DNA of 57,276 bases, taken from Rahnella inusitata (GTDB lineage Bacteria; Pseudomonadota; Gammaproteobacteria; Enterobacterales; Enterobacteriaceae). Positions 41,620 through 51,594 of this stretch are shown one piece after another; the first letter of the stretch is position 1, and each line of letters starts with the position of its first letter. The stretch covers positions 1 to 57,276 of the forward strand of contig NZ_JYDE01000033.1 in assembly GCF_003263515.1 (NCBI RefSeq), written 5' to 3'. A program made the translations under genes and the position numbers. Under the pieces are notes generated by a model, which saw nothing but the letters and a program-made list of their open reading frames with translations, ran no database searches and had not been told where the DNA came from.

Positions 41620-42717
41620 TTAATCTTCGAGAGCTTTTAGCGCTTCTACCGGGTCTGATTCAGGCTCCGGCGCTTCGTGCACCCACAGTGAAATCAGGCG
41701 GTAAGACACAGCGAGGACGACCGGGCCGATAAACAGACCTATCATTCCGAAAGCAAACAGCCCACCGATAACGCCGGAGAGGATAAGCAGCATGGGTAAA
41801 TCAGCACCCATGCGGATAAGCACTGGTCGCAGCACATTATCAAGAGAACCAACCACGCAACTCCATACCAGCAGTACGGTGCCCCAGGTATTATCACCGG
41901 ACCAGTACAGCCAGATAATGGCCGGGATAAGCACCAGCAATGGGCCAATTTGTGCCACGCAGCAAACGAACATCACCACGGTCAATACGGTGGCATAAGG
42001 GATGCCGGCAATGGCCAACCCGATGCCGCCGAGAACCGATTGCACAATGGCTGTCACGACCACACCCAGAGCCACGGCGCGAATCGCCTGACCGGCAAGG
42101 ATCACCGCCGCATCACCACGTTCAGCGGCCAGACGAACGGCGAAGTGACGTATCCCCATCGCAACCTGCTCACCACGGCTGTACAGCAAGGCGCTGAATA
42201 ACAGCATCAGCGAACAGTGGACGATAAAGCGACCCAGATGCCCGGCCTGTGTCAGGAACCACGATGCCGTTTGTCCGACGTAAGGCTGAACCTTAGTCAT
42301 CAGAACATTTCCGCCACCGTTGATCAGCGCGTGCCAGCCGGAATAGAGCTTGTGGCCGACCAGCGGAATCGAGTTCAGCCAGTGAAAATCCGGCATGTGT
42401 AAGGTCGATGGATTTCCTGCAAGAGCCACCAGCGGCGCGCCATTCTCGATTGCGCTGCTGACCAGTAAAGCGATGGGCAATACGAAGAGCAAGATCAGTA
42501 ACAGCGTCATGACGATGACGGCAAGGAAGCGTCGTCCCCACATAATGCGCTGTAGTTTGATCATCAGCGGCCAGGTGGCAATGACCACCATGCCCGCCCA
42601 GGCAAAGCCCAAAATAAAGGGCTGCACTATCCAGATACTGGCGATAGTCATCAGCGCAATAAACAGCACCCCAAACATAATTTGCGGTAAGTCATAACGT
42701 TTAATTGGGAGATTCAT
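41620..42717 (-). CDS. ydiK: YdiK, AI-2E family inner-membrane transporter-like protein
   Basis: This 365-residue protein (E. coli YdiK 370) belongs to the AI-2E/TqsA-PerM family, with about seven or eight hydrophobic helices. Visible parts are PFILGFAWAGMVVIATWPL near residue 30, ALLYSRGEQVAMGIRHFA in the middle, and LDNVLRPVLIRMGADLPMLL plus FALGMIGLFIGPV-type sequence near the end. The C-terminus is acidic. Its substrate is unknown. The gene is divergent from ydiJ and precedes rprA on the same strand, as in E. coli. Confidence 0.92.
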   Translation of the reverse strand: MNLPIKRYDLPQIMFGVLFIALMTIASIWIVQPFILGFAWAGMVVIATWPLMIKLQRIMWGRRFLAVIVMTLLLILLFVLPIALLVSSAIENGAPLVALAGNPSTLHMPDFHWLNSIPLVGHKLYSGWHALINGGGNVLMTKVQPYVGQTASWFLTQAGHLGRFIVHCSLMLLFSALLYSRGEQVAMGIRHFAVRLAAERGDAAVILAGQAIRAVALGVVVTAIVQSVLGGIGLAIAGIPYATVLTVVMFVCCVAQIGPLLVLIPAIIWLYWSGDNTWGTVLLVWSCVVGSLDNVLRPVLIRMGADLPMLLILSGVIGGLFAFGMIGLFIGPVVLAVSYRLISLWVHEAPEPESDPVEALKALED

Positions 42718-43049
42718 TCATGTTTCTCAAAAGGATAAACGAAGAGGCATCAGCCTTGAGCCTCCAAAAAATTAGCGACACAGCGCTCCGGCCGGTGCCA
42801 TGCATAAGCATGGAACATTCGGTTGGTTTTGGATAGCGTGCAGCAAATTTAGTTGCAACACGTTGTTGCTAAACGTGCGTTTTGCGGCACGTCATGAAAC
42901 AAATGCAACAATGGTTAACCAGACGGAGCGCTTAAAAAAGAAGTATGTTAGTTTTTAATCTGGGTAAAGAACAGGGTGGATCTGCCCCGCAGATCCGGCA
43001 AATCGCTTAGCGCTTGCCAGGCATACAACAAAGACAGAGTCATAATTCA
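42718..43049. other. ydiK-ydiJ divergent intergenic region
   Basis: These 332 bases hold no gene that I can support. A short perfect hairpin CCATGC-ATAA-GCATGG lies at 42798-42813 and an imperfect CACGTT/AACGTG repeat further on. Neither matches an operator I recognise; the purine repressor motif was looked for and not found. Confidence 0.4.
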
Positions 43050-46000
43050 ATGATCCCACAGATTTCTCAGGCGCCGGGTGTTATCCAGCTGGTGCTCGAT
43101 TTTTTGGAAGCCTTAAAAAACGACGGATTTACCGGTGATCTCACCACCACATATGCCGACCGTCTGACGATGGCCACTGACAACAGCGTATATCAGCTCT
43201 TACCGGATGCGGTTCTGTTTCCACTGGCAACCTCTGACGTTGCCCTGATAGCACGCCTGGCAGGGCAGGAACGTTTTAAAACGTTGGTCTTCACGCCGCG
43301 CGCGGGGGCACCGGCACTAACGGTCAGTCATTGAATCGCGGGATTGTGGTTGATATGTCCCGTCATATGAACCGAATTCTCGATATTAATACTGAACAAG
43401 GTTGGGTTAGGGTCGAGGCCGGTGTGATTAAAGACCAGCTCAACGATTATTTGCGCCCGCTGGGTTATTTCTTCTCGCCGGAGCTGTCTACCAGTAACCG
43501 CGCAACACTTGGCGGAATGATCAATACCGATGCGTCCGGTCAGGGTTCGCTGGTCTATGGCAAAACCTCAGACCACGTGCTGGGTGTGCGCGCCATTGTG
43601 CTCGGTGGCGACATGCTAGACACCACGGCAATACCCGCGGCGCTGGCCGATAAACTCGGCGAAGAGGATTCTGTTATCGGCCGCATCTACCGCACTGTAC
43701 TCGACAGTTGCCGTGATAACCGCGCGCTGGTGATCGAAAAATTCCCGAAACTCAATCGCTTCCTTACCGGCTACGATTTACGTCACGTTTTAAGTGATGA
43801 TCTGCAAACCTTCAATCTGACCCGTATCCTCACCGGCTCGGAAGGTTCACTGGCCTTTATTACTGAAGCGCGTCTGAATATCACGCCAATCCCGAAAGTG
43901 CGCCGTCTGGTCAACATTAAATACGACTCCTTTAATTCCGCACTGCGCAATGCGCCGGTAATGGTCGAAGCCAAAGCGCTGTCGGTAGAAACCGTGGATT
44001 CCAAAGTGCTGAATCTGGCGCGCGAAGATATCGTCTGGCACAGCGTTCGCGAATATATCAAAGACGTCGATGGCAAAGACATGCAGGGGCTTAACATCGT
44101 TGAGTTCGCCGGTGACGACGCGGATCTGATTGAAGCTCAGGTCAGCACACTCTGTGAACGCCTCGACGGACTGATGAGTGACCAGGAAGGCGGCGTGATT
44201 GGTTATCAGATTTGTGCCGATCTTGCCGGTATTGAGCGCATTTATAATATGCGTAAGAAAGCGGTCGGACTACTGGGCAATGCGAAAGGGCAGGCCAAAC
44301 CCCTGCCGTTTGCGGAAGATACCTGCGTGCCGCCGCAGCATCTGGCTGACTATATCGTTGAATTTCGCGCGCTGCTGGACAGTCATAATCTGAGTTATGG
44401 CATGTTCGGGCACGTCGATGCCGGCGTACTGCATGTACGTCCGGCGCTCGATATGTGTGATCCGCAGCAGGAAATGCTGCTAAAGCAAATTTCAGATGAA
44501 GTCGTTGCACTGACCGCGAAATATGGCGGCCTGCTGTGGGGCGAGCACGGCAAAGGTTTCCGGGCAGAATACAGTCCGGCATTTTTCGGTGAGGAATTGT
44601 TCCATGAGCTTCGCCGGATTAAAACGGCGTTTGACCCGGATAACCGTTTGAATCCAGGTAAAATTTGCGCGCCACTTGATTGCGATGAGCCGATGATGAA
44701 AGTCGATGCGGCAAAACGTGGCACGCTGGATCGCCGCATTCCGCTGGAAGTACGTCAGTCGTTCCGTGGTGCAATGGAATGTAACGGTAACGGTCTTTGC
44801 TTCAACTTTGATGTGAAAAGCCCGATGTGTCCGTCGATGAAAATCACCGGTAGCCGTATTCATTCTCCAAAAGGACGGGCAGGATTAGTCCGTGAATGGC
44901 TGCGTTTGCTATCTGAGCAGGGTGTTGATCCGCTGGCGTTGGAAAATGCCTTGCCGGAGAAAGGGCTGAGTTTCCGCACTCTCATCGACCGCACGCGTAA
45001 TACCTGGCACGCCAACAAAGGTGAATATGATTTTTCCCATGAAGTGAAAGAGGCGATGTCAGGTTGTCTGGCCTGCAAAGCCTGTTCCACCCAGTGCCCG
45101 ATTAAGATTGACGTACCCGGCTTCCGCTCGCGTTTCCTTCAGCTTTATCACACCCGTTATCTGCGCCCGGCGCGCGACCATGTCGTCGCGAGCGTTGAGA
45201 GTTATGCGCCGCTGATGGCCAAAGCACCGAAGCTGTTTAACTTCTTCCTGAAACAGCCATGGGTGCGGGAAATGAGCCGTAAAAGCATCGGCATGGTAGA
45301 CCTGCCTTTGCTGTCTACACCGACGCTGCGAGAGCAACTGCTGGGTCATCGTGCCAGCACGATGACGCTCGAACAGCTGGAGAAAATATCTCCGGCGCAG
45401 CGCGGTGAATATGTTCTGGTGGTGCAGGATCCATTTACCAGTTTTTACGATGCGCAGGTCGTGGCTGATTTCATCCGGCTTATCGAAAAACTGGGTCTGA
45501 AACCTGTACTGCTGCCGTTTTCACCGAACGGTAAAGCGCAGCACATTAAAGGCTTCCTGCAACGCTTTGCAAAAACCGCGAAGAAAACTTCTCAGTTCCT
45601 TAACCGTGTAGCTCAGTTAGGCATGCCACTGGTGGGAGTCGATCCGGCGCTGGTGCTGTGTTATCGCGATGAATATAAGGAAATTCTCGGGGATGCCCGC
45701 GGTTCGTTCCAGGTTCAGTTGGTACACGAATGGTTAGATACGTGGCTGGCAGAACGTCCACCACAACAGCAGAGCGGTGAGCCCTGGTATCTGTTCGGAC
45801 ACTGCACTGAAAGCACGGCGTTGCCAACCAGCGGTAAGCAGTGGGGGGATATTTTTGCCCGCTACGGCGCTAAGCTTGAAAATGTCAGCGTGGGCTGCTG
45901 TGGAATGGCCGGAACTTACGGTCACGAAACCAAAAACCTGCAAAACTCGCTGGGAATTTACGAGCTCTCATGGCACACGTCTTTACAGCGCCTGCCGCGT

Positions 46001-46105
46001 CAGCGCTGCCTGGCGACCGGCTACTCCTGCCGCAGTCAGGTCAAACGTATTGAAGGCAACGGAGTCCGACATCCTTTGCAGGCTTTACTGGAAATCATTC
46101 CCTGA
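43050..46105 (+). pseudogene. ydiJ: YdiJ FAD/Fe-S oxidoreductase (D-2-hydroxyglutarate dehydrogenase type), frameshifted
   Basis: The reading frame opens MIPQISQAPGVIQLVL and runs in phase to about 43301; the homology then continues one base out of phase to 46105. The expected TPRGGGTGTNGQSLN of the FAD loop is encoded only if one G is restored in 43302-43308. With it the protein is 1018 residues, exactly the E. coli YdiJ length. Domains: PCMH-type FAD-binding (about 40-270), FAD-linked oxidase C-terminal domain, a 4Fe-4S region (CLACKACSTQCP), and a CCG-type domain (GCCGMAGTYGHE). Either a true inactivating deletion or a sequencing error in a G/C tract; the rest shows no decay, which favours error or a very recent mutation. 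Confidence 0.88.
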
Positions 46106-46121
46106 TACTTAAGGAAGCACG

Positions 46122-46541
46122 ATGTCATTTTGGAAAAGAACCACCACCCTTGATGCGCTCAATGCAGGTAGTCAGGGATGCATGGTCGGGCACGTAGGAA
46201 TTGTGTTCACCCAGCTGGGCGAGGATTTTCTTGAAGCTACAATGCCGGTGGATGAACGTACGACTCAGCCTTTCGGTTTGTTGCACGGTGGGGCATCCGT
46301 CGTACTGGCTGAAACCATGGGCTCGATGGCGGGATATCTGTGCAGCGAAGGTACACAGACGGTGGTTGGCGTGGAAATCAATGCCAGCCACATGAAGTCA
46401 GCGCGGGAAGGGCATGTCCGTGGGGTATGCCGTGCGTTACGCGCCGGTCGTCGCAGCCAGGTCTGGCAGATTGAAATTTTCGATCAGCAGGGTGGGCTTT
46501 GCTGTGTATCCAGGCTGACAACGATGGTTATCGATAGATGA
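46122..46541 (+). CDS. menI: 1,4-dihydroxy-2-naphthoyl-CoA hydrolase MenI (YdiI)
   Basis: This 139-residue hotdog-fold thioesterase (E. coli MenI 136) has [20 protein letters not shown] with catalytic Glu64, followed by [16 protein letters not shown] and [13 protein letters not shown]. It hydrolyses DHNA-CoA to 1,4-dihydroxy-2-naphthoate in menaquinone synthesis. It starts 16 bases after the ydiJ stop, with AAGGAAGCACG before the ATG, and is probably co-transcribed with ydiJ. A terminator follows. Confidence 0.94.
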   Translation: MSFWKRTTTLDALNAGSQGCMVGHVGIVFTQLGEDFLEATMPVDERTTQPFGLLHGGASVVLAETMGSMAGYLCSEGTQTVVGVEINASHMKSAREGHVRGVCRALRAGRRSQVWQIEIFDQQGGLCCVSRLTTMVIDR

Positions 46542-46578
46542 TCTGAGTGAATGAGTCAGGCAGGTAGAAAACAGAAGG

Positions 46579-46610
46579 GGCGGACAGGCTGAAAAGTTGT
46601 CCGCCTTTTT
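46579..46610 (+). terminator. Terminator after menI
   Basis: GGCGGACA (46579-46586) pairs with TGTCCGCC (46598-46605), followed by TTTTT. It also faces the end of the convergent gene at 46649. Confidence 0.88.
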
Positions 46611-46648
46611 TATTCGCAGTATTCATCAGCTAACGCATTGAAACGCAA

Positions 46649-47053
46649 TCAAAGATGATAGGGGACGCGTTTGGCAAAGTCTGTTTGGAAGGCTGTCGCT
46701 TTTTCCCAGATGCCCATCATGGCATAATACTGACAAATGAGTTTGAGCGTATGCCGCGCAAAATGATAGCTCTGAACACGGAAGAGTTCGCAACGACCGA
46801 CACTGTTTATTTCCAGAATCAGGCGGTTATGCAGCTTGCATAACGCATGCAGATAACTGTGATCATCCCCGTTTTGCAGGCATAAATTGGCCATGTCCAG
46901 ACAAATGCTGTTGAGGCGTTTTAGCTGGCAGAGGTGTGCGTCAGAGCGGCGTAAGGCGGCATCCGCCATATAGAAATCCACGGTGGCATCGCGGACACTG
47001 GATTTGTATTCGTCGATCTTACTTTGCAACCACGCATTTACCGATTGAGCCAT
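46649..47053 (-). CDS. Fur-boxed protein of unknown function
   Basis: This 134-residue protein has no signal peptide or membrane helix and is probably cytoplasmic and largely helical: MAQSVNAWLQSKIDEYKSSV, then ALRRSDAHLCQLKRLNSICL and HALCKLHNRLILEINSVGRC. It has five Cys (three in the first 75 residues) and many His, but no regular metal motif. I do not recognise the family, and E. coli K-12 has no counterpart that I know between menI and sufA. A perfect Fur 7-1-7 box lies 25 bases upstream of the start codon, so iron-starvation induction is likely. Codon use looks like its neighbours, so recent transfer is not suggested. Confidence 0.8.
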   Translation of the reverse strand: MAQSVNAWLQSKIDEYKSSVRDATVDFYMADAALRRSDAHLCQLKRLNSICLDMANLCLQNGDDHSYLHALCKLHNRLILEINSVGRCELFRVQSYHFARHTLKLICQYYAMMGIWEKATAFQTDFAKRVPYHL

Positions 47054-47072
47054 TCTCAGTATTCCGGTTTAT

Positions 47073-47092
47073 CTTAATGATAATCATTATCA
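47073..47092 (-). promoter_or_regulatory. Fur box upstream of the unknown gene at 46649-47053
   Basis: TGATAATCATTATCA at 47078-47092 is a perfect 7-1-7 Fur motif; the wider 47073-47091 matches the classical 19-bp iron box at 17 of 19 positions. It sits 25 bases before the start codon of the minus-strand gene, about 415 bases from sufA. Confidence 0.85.
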
Positions 47093-47432
47093 AAGAATGC
47101 ACATCATATTGTCAAAAAATAACCGGATCAACGTTTTCATCGGTTTTTTCATTTTTCCGCGAAAATGAGTAAACAAAAAGAGCCTTATTATTGCGTTTAG
47201 GGTGAATTCATAAATAGGCATTTCCGATGAATGTTTTATAATAGACCTAATGAAAGCTATTAAACCATGATCTTTATAAGGTTAATTTTGCGTTTTTTAA
47301 CAAAAAATTGACAACTTATTCAATCAGTTGATGGTTGCGGTGTCCAAGACCCGCCGGCAGCCAGACCCAAAGCCGATGCACATTGAGTGGCGTTCCTCGT
47401 GGGTCATCGCTATACCCTCTTAAAACAAGAGG

Positions 47433-47460
47433 TTGAAGTGATAAATGTTATCACTAGAAT
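47433..47460 (+). promoter_or_regulatory. sufA promoter with embedded Fur-type palindrome
   Basis: A -35-like TTGAAG (47433-47438) and -10-like TAGAAT (47455-47460), spacer 16, enclose the perfect palindrome GTGATAAATGTTATCAC (47438-47454). Its core TGATAAATGTTATCA differs from the Fur 7-1-7 motif at two positions. Fur repression of suf is established in E. coli; apo-IscR and OxyR sites expected further upstream could not be placed with confidence in 47093-47432. Confidence 0.65.
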
Positions 47461-47508
47461 AGAGACAATAGGTCTTGTCTATGACCGTAAAACTATGAGG
47501 TAAGACAG

Positions 47509-47880
47509 ATGCAAACTGAAACTGTCGGCTCGTTCTCTTTAGACGACAACGTTTGGCAAGGCGTGATCCTGACTGATGCTGCGGCGAAACAGGTGAAAAC
47601 CCTGATGACCCAGGATCCAGAAGTCAAAGGTCTTCAGCTCTCGGTGAAACAATCGGGCTGCGCTGGCTTTGGCTACGTTCTGGATTTAACCAAACAACCG
47701 GCCAGCGATGACCTGGTGTTTGAGCATGACGGCGCTTTGCTGTTTGTTCCGCTGAAGGCGATGCCTTTCATAGACGGAACCGAGGTGGATTTCGTCCGCG
47801 AAGGGCTGAATCAGATATTTAAATTCAATAATCCTAAAGCTCAGCATGCCTGCGGGTGTGGCGAAAGTTTCGGCCTGTAA
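47509..47880 (+). CDS. sufA: Fe-S cluster A-type carrier SufA
   Basis: This 123-residue A-type carrier (E. coli SufA 122) has the three cluster-ligand cysteines visible in SVKQSGCAGFGYVLDL and HACGCGESFGL. It accepts clusters assembled on SufBCD and passes them to apoproteins. It is the first gene of sufABCDSE, the stress and iron-starvation Fe-S pathway, and has a GAGGTAAGACAG leader before the ATG. Upstream is the Fur-type promoter at 47433-47460. Confidence 0.96.
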   Translation: MQTETVGSFSLDDNVWQGVILTDAAAKQVKTLMTQDPEVKGLQLSVKQSGCAGFGYVLDLTKQPASDDLVFEHDGALLFVPLKAMPFIDGTEVDFVREGLNQIFKFNNPKAQHACGCGESFGL

Positions 47881-47927
47881 GCACCGGCCGTTTTTAAGAT
47901 TATTGTAAACAAAGCGATGTAACCAAC

Positions 47928-49451
47928 ATGTCACGAAGCAACGTAGAAATTCCAGACGATGTGCAGTCTTGGGTCGGCGAGGGAACGAATTATAAAGAAG
48001 GGTTCTTTACCCAGCTGGCAACCGATGAACTAGCATCAGGCATCAACGAAGATGTGGTTCGCGCGATCTCCGCGAAACGCAACGAACCTGAGTGGATGCT
48101 GGAGTTCCGTCTGCAGGCTTATCATGCTTGGCTGAAAATGGAAGAGCCGCACTGGTTGAAAGCGTATTACACGCCTCTCGATTATCAGGATTATAGCTAT
48201 TATTCCGCGCCATCTTGTGGCAGCTGTGATGATACCTGTGGTTCTCAGCCAGGTGCTACGCAACAGCCACCCGCAGATTCTCACGGCATTCCGGCGCTTG
48301 ATGGTAAAAACTACCTGACCAGCGAAGTGGAAAAAGCCTTTGAGCAGCTGGGTGTTCCGGTACGTGAAGGGAAAGAAGTGGCCGTCGATGCAATTTTCGA
48401 CTCCGTTTCTGTTTCCACGACGTACCGTGAGAAGCTGGCGGAATCCGGCGTCATTTTCTGCTCATTCGGCGAAGCCATTCACGAATATCCGGATCTGGTT
48501 CGCAAATACCTCGGTACCGTTGTGCCCGCGCAGGATAACTTCTTTGCTGCGCTGAACGCTGCGGTCGCCTCCGACGGCACCTTTGTTTACGTTCCAAAAG
48601 GCGTGCGCTGTCCGATGGAGCTGTCGACCTATTTTCGTATCAACGCGGCCAAAACCGGTCAGTTCGAACGTACTATCCTGATTGCCGACGAAGGTAGCTA
48701 CGTCAGCTACATCGAAGGTTGTTCAGCACCGGTGCGTGATACCTATCAGCTGCACGCCGCAGTCGTCGAAGTCATTCTGCATAAAGACGCTGAAGTGAAA
48801 TACTCCACCGTGCAGAACTGGTTCTCCGGCAGCAAAGACAGCAGCGGCGGGATCCTCAACTTCGTGACCAAACGTGCATTGTGCGAAGGCGCAGGGTCGA
48901 AGATGTCCTGGACGCAGTCTGAAACTGGCTCTGCGATCACCTGGAAATACCCAAGCGTTATCCTTAAAGGTGATAACTCGATTGGCGAATTCTTCTCCGT
49001 TGCGCTGACCAGTGGCAAGCAGCAGGCAGACACCGGGACCAAGATGATTCACATTGGTAAAAATACCAAATCGACGATCATCTCTAAGGGTATCTCCGCA
49101 GGTCACAGCCAGAATAGCTATCGTGGTCTGGTGAAGATTCTGCCGGGTGCTGAAAATGCCCGTAACTTTACCCAGTGTGACTCCATGCTGATCGGTCCGG
49201 ACAGCGCCGCACATACCTTCCCGTATGTCGAAGTGCGCAATAACACCGCGCAACTGGAGCATGAAGCCACGACGTCTAAAATCGGTGATGACCAGCTATT
49301 CTATTGCCTGCAACGTGGTATCAGCGAAGATGACGCGATTTCCATGATTGTTAACGGTTTCTGTAAAGATGTCTTTTCCGAGCTGCCGCTGGAGTTTGCT
49401 GTCGAAGCACAGAAACTGCTGGCGATCAGCCTTGAACACAGCGTCGGGTAA
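47928..49451 (+). CDS. sufB: Fe-S cluster scaffold SufB
   Basis: This 507-residue scaffold (E. coli 495) has N-terminal helices, an [17 protein letters not shown] Cys-rich segment, and a long right-handed beta-helix. The cluster-assembly cysteine corresponding to E. coli Cys405 is kept as Cys417 in [10 protein letters not shown], and the nearby Glu is in [11 protein letters not shown]. About twelve extra residues (around [17 protein letters not shown]) follow the Cys-rich segment compared with E. coli. SufB works in the SufBC2D complex, receiving sulfur from SufE. Confidence 0.97.
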   Translation: MSRSNVEIPDDVQSWVGEGTNYKEGFFTQLATDELASGINEDVVRAISAKRNEPEWMLEFRLQAYHAWLKMEEPHWLKAYYTPLDYQDYSYYSAPSCGSCDDTCGSQPGATQQPPADSHGIPALDGKNYLTSEVEKAFEQLGVPVREGKEVAVDAIFDSVSVSTTYREKLAESGVIFCSFGEAIHEYPDLVRKYLGTVVPAQDNFFAALNAAVASDGTFVYVPKGVRCPMELSTYFRINAAKTGQFERTILIADEGSYVSYIEGCSAPVRDTYQLHAAVVEVILHKDAEVKYSTVQNWFSGSKDSSGGILNFVTKRALCEGAGSKMSWTQSETGSAITWKYPSVILKGDNSIGEFFSVALTSGKQQADTGTKMIHIGKNTKSTIISKGISAGHSQNSYRGLVKILPGAENARNFTQCDSMLIGPDSAAHTFPYVEVRNNTAQLEHEATTSKIGDDQLFYCLQRGISEDDAISMIVNGFCKDVFSELPLEFAVEAQKLLAISLEHSVG

Positions 49452-49571
49452 TTCCGGCGTCTTTTCCTGTCGTTGTTACGTGGTGTGACGCGGCGACGAA
49501 CAGGTTTGAGTTCAGCACAGTCAAAGCATAATCAGAATTATGAGCGCGCAGGCGCAAACTCAAGGATACGT

Positions 49572-50318
49572 ATGTTAAGCATCAAGAATTTGAAGGTCCG
49601 TGTCGAAGAAAAGGAAATTCTTAAGGGACTTGATCTGGAGATCAAACCGGGAGAAGTACACGCCATCATGGGCCCGAACGGCTCAGGTAAAAGTACACTC
49701 TCCGCGACACTGGCTGGCCGTGAAGATTACGAAGTGACCGAGGGTTCCGTAATGTTCAATGGTAAAGTTTTGCTGGATCTTGCGCCGGAAGACCGCGCGG
49801 GTGAAGGTGTGTTCATGGCGTTCCAATACCCGGTAGAAATCCCGGGTGTGACCAACCATTTCTTCCTGCAAACTTCAGTTAACGCAGTGCGTAAATACCG
49901 TAATCTGCCGCCGATGGACCGCTTTGACTTCGCGGATTTCATTGAAGAGAAGATTGCCATGCTGAAAATGCCTGCTGATCTGCTGACCCGTTCCGTCAAC
50001 GTCGGTTTCTCCGGCGGTGAAAAAAAGCGTAACGATATTCTGCAAATGGCAGCGCTTGAGCCAAGCCTGTGCATTCTTGATGAAACCGACTCCGGTCTGG
50101 ACATCGATGCGCTGAAAATTGTGTCTAACGGCGTCAATGCGCTGCGCGATGGCCAACGTTCATTCGTGATTGTCACCCACTACCAACGCATCCTCGACTA
50201 CATCAAGCCTGATTATGTGCACGTGCTGTATCAGGGACGTATTGTAAAATCTGGCGATTTCAGCCTGGTTAAACAGTTAGAGGAGCAGGGTTATGGCTGG
50301 CTTACCGACGAAGAGTAA
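49572..50318 (+). CDS. sufC: Fe-S assembly ATPase SufC
   Basis: This 248-residue ABC-type ATPase has Walker A GPNGSGKSTLSATLAG near residue 35, signature GFSGGEKKRNDILQM near 143, Walker B CILDETDSGLDID near 168, and the switch His in VTHYQRIL. It binds SufB and SufD and drives the conformational change that opens the assembly site. The start MLSIKNLKVRVEEKE is the family start; the 120 bases after sufB include an open frame that is not conserved. It overlaps sufD by 26 bases. Confidence 0.97.
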   Translation: MLSIKNLKVRVEEKEILKGLDLEIKPGEVHAIMGPNGSGKSTLSATLAGREDYEVTEGSVMFNGKVLLDLAPEDRAGEGVFMAFQYPVEIPGVTNHFFLQTSVNAVRKYRNLPPMDRFDFADFIEEKIAMLKMPADLLTRSVNVGFSGGEKKRNDILQMAALEPSLCILDETDSGLDIDALKIVSNGVNALRDGQRSFVIVTHYQRILDYIKPDYVHVLYQGRIVKSGDFSLVKQLEEQGYGWLTDEE

Positions 50319-51594
50319 TGTACCTGCGGCGGGCAGTTCACATGCCATGCAGCAGCTTTACCGTCTTTTTGAAGGCCGCGGTGGTGAACAATCTGCTCAC
50401 GCACATGCACACTGGCAACAAGTGCTGCGCCTCGGTTTTCCGCATGCCAAACTGGAAGACTGGAAATATACGCCGGTCTCATCCCTGTTGGGCAATCAGT
50501 TTTTTGCTCCTCAGCAGCAGGCGGTAACGGCTGAAACCGTGAAATCGCTGGCATTGCCTTTGGATTGCTACCGTCTGGTATTCGTCGATGGCCGCTTCGA
50601 TGCGAGCCTGAGTGATACTGAAACGGGCGCGTTTGAGATCCAAAAACTGAACCCGGCGGCGCAGCAAACGCTGCCTGTTCCGATTCAGTCTGAAGTGTTT
50701 TTGCATCTGACTGAAAGTCTGGCGCAGGATCCACTATCTGTGCGTTTACCTGCGGGTAAACAGGCGGATAAACCGCTGTATCTGTTACACATCAGCAGCG
50801 GTCGTGATCAGTCACGTGAAATGAATACCGTCCATCATCGCTATCATATGGCGATCGAAAGCGGCGCTAACGCTGAAGTGATTGAGCATTACCTGAGTCT
50901 TAACGATCACGGCCACTTTACCGGTGCGCGTATGACGGTAAACGTGGGCGACAATGCTGATTTCACGCATTACAAGCTGGCATTTGAAAGCCAGGCGAGC
51001 TTCCACTTCTCGCATAATGATTTGGTTATTGGTCGTGATGCACGTGTCGCCAGCCACAGTTTCCTGCTGGGCGCGGGTTTGACCCGTAATAACACCAGTG
51101 CGCAGCTTAACGGCGAGAACACCAATCTCAACATGAACAGCCTGGTTCTGCCGGTTGATACTGAGATTGCTGATACCCGTACGTATCTGGAACACAATAA
51201 AGGTTATTGCAACAGCAACCAGTTGCACAAAGTGATCGTCAACGATCGCGCGAAAGCCATCTTCAACGGCATGATCAAAGTGGCGAAGCACGCACTTAAA
51301 ACCGACGGCAAGATGACCAACAACAACTTGTTGCTGGGCAAGCATACTGAGGTCGATACTAAACCTCAGCTGGAGATTTATGCCGACGATGTGAAATGCA
51401 GCCACGGTGCGACTGTCGGTCGTATCGACGATGAACAGCTTTTCTATCTGCGTACCCGTGGTATTAGCGGTCAGGATGCACAGCAAATGATCATCTTTGC
51501 ATTTGCTGCTGAACTGACGGAAGCCATCGAGAATGAAACCCTGCGTGACGTCGTGATTGCCCGTATTGCGGGTCGACTCAATCGAGGTAAGTAA
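50293..51594 (+). CDS. sufD: Fe-S assembly protein SufD
   Basis: This 433-residue SufB paralogue (E. coli 423) is partner in SufBC2D. An N-terminal helical region is followed by a beta-helix core and a C-terminal helical region. Conserved parts are [22 protein letters not shown]-type sequence near 370 (His in CSHGA lies at the SufB-SufD interface) and [19 protein letters not shown]. It is needed for iron acquisition during cluster assembly. The start MAGLPTKSN lies inside the 3' end of sufC and the stop overlaps the sufS start. Confidence 0.96.
   Translation: MAGLPTKSNVPAAGSSHAMQQLYRLFEGRGGEQSAHAHAHWQQVLRLGFPHAKLEDWKYTPVSSLLGNQFFAPQQQAVTAETVKSLALPLDCYRLVFVDGRFDASLSDTETGAFEIQKLNPAAQQTLPVPIQSEVFLHLTESLAQDPLSVRLPAGKQADKPLYLLHISSGRDQSREMNTVHHRYHMAIESGANAEVIEHYLSLNDHGHFTGARMTVNVGDNADFTHYKLAFESQASFHFSHNDLVIGRDARVASHSFLLGAGLTRNNTSAQLNGENTNLNMNSLVLPVDTEIADTRTYLEHNKGYCNSNQLHKVIVNDRAKAIFNGMIKVAKHALKTDGKMTNNNLLLGKHTEVDTKPQLEIYADDVKCSHGATVGRIDDEQLFYLRTRGISGQDAQQMIIFAFAAELTEAIENETLRDVVIARIAGRLNRGK

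Noticed and set aside
42840-42900. PurR-type box between ydiK and ydiJ
   Set aside because: CACGTT/AACGTG and GTGCGTTTTGC look faintly like a purine repressor site, but the spacing and core do not fit.
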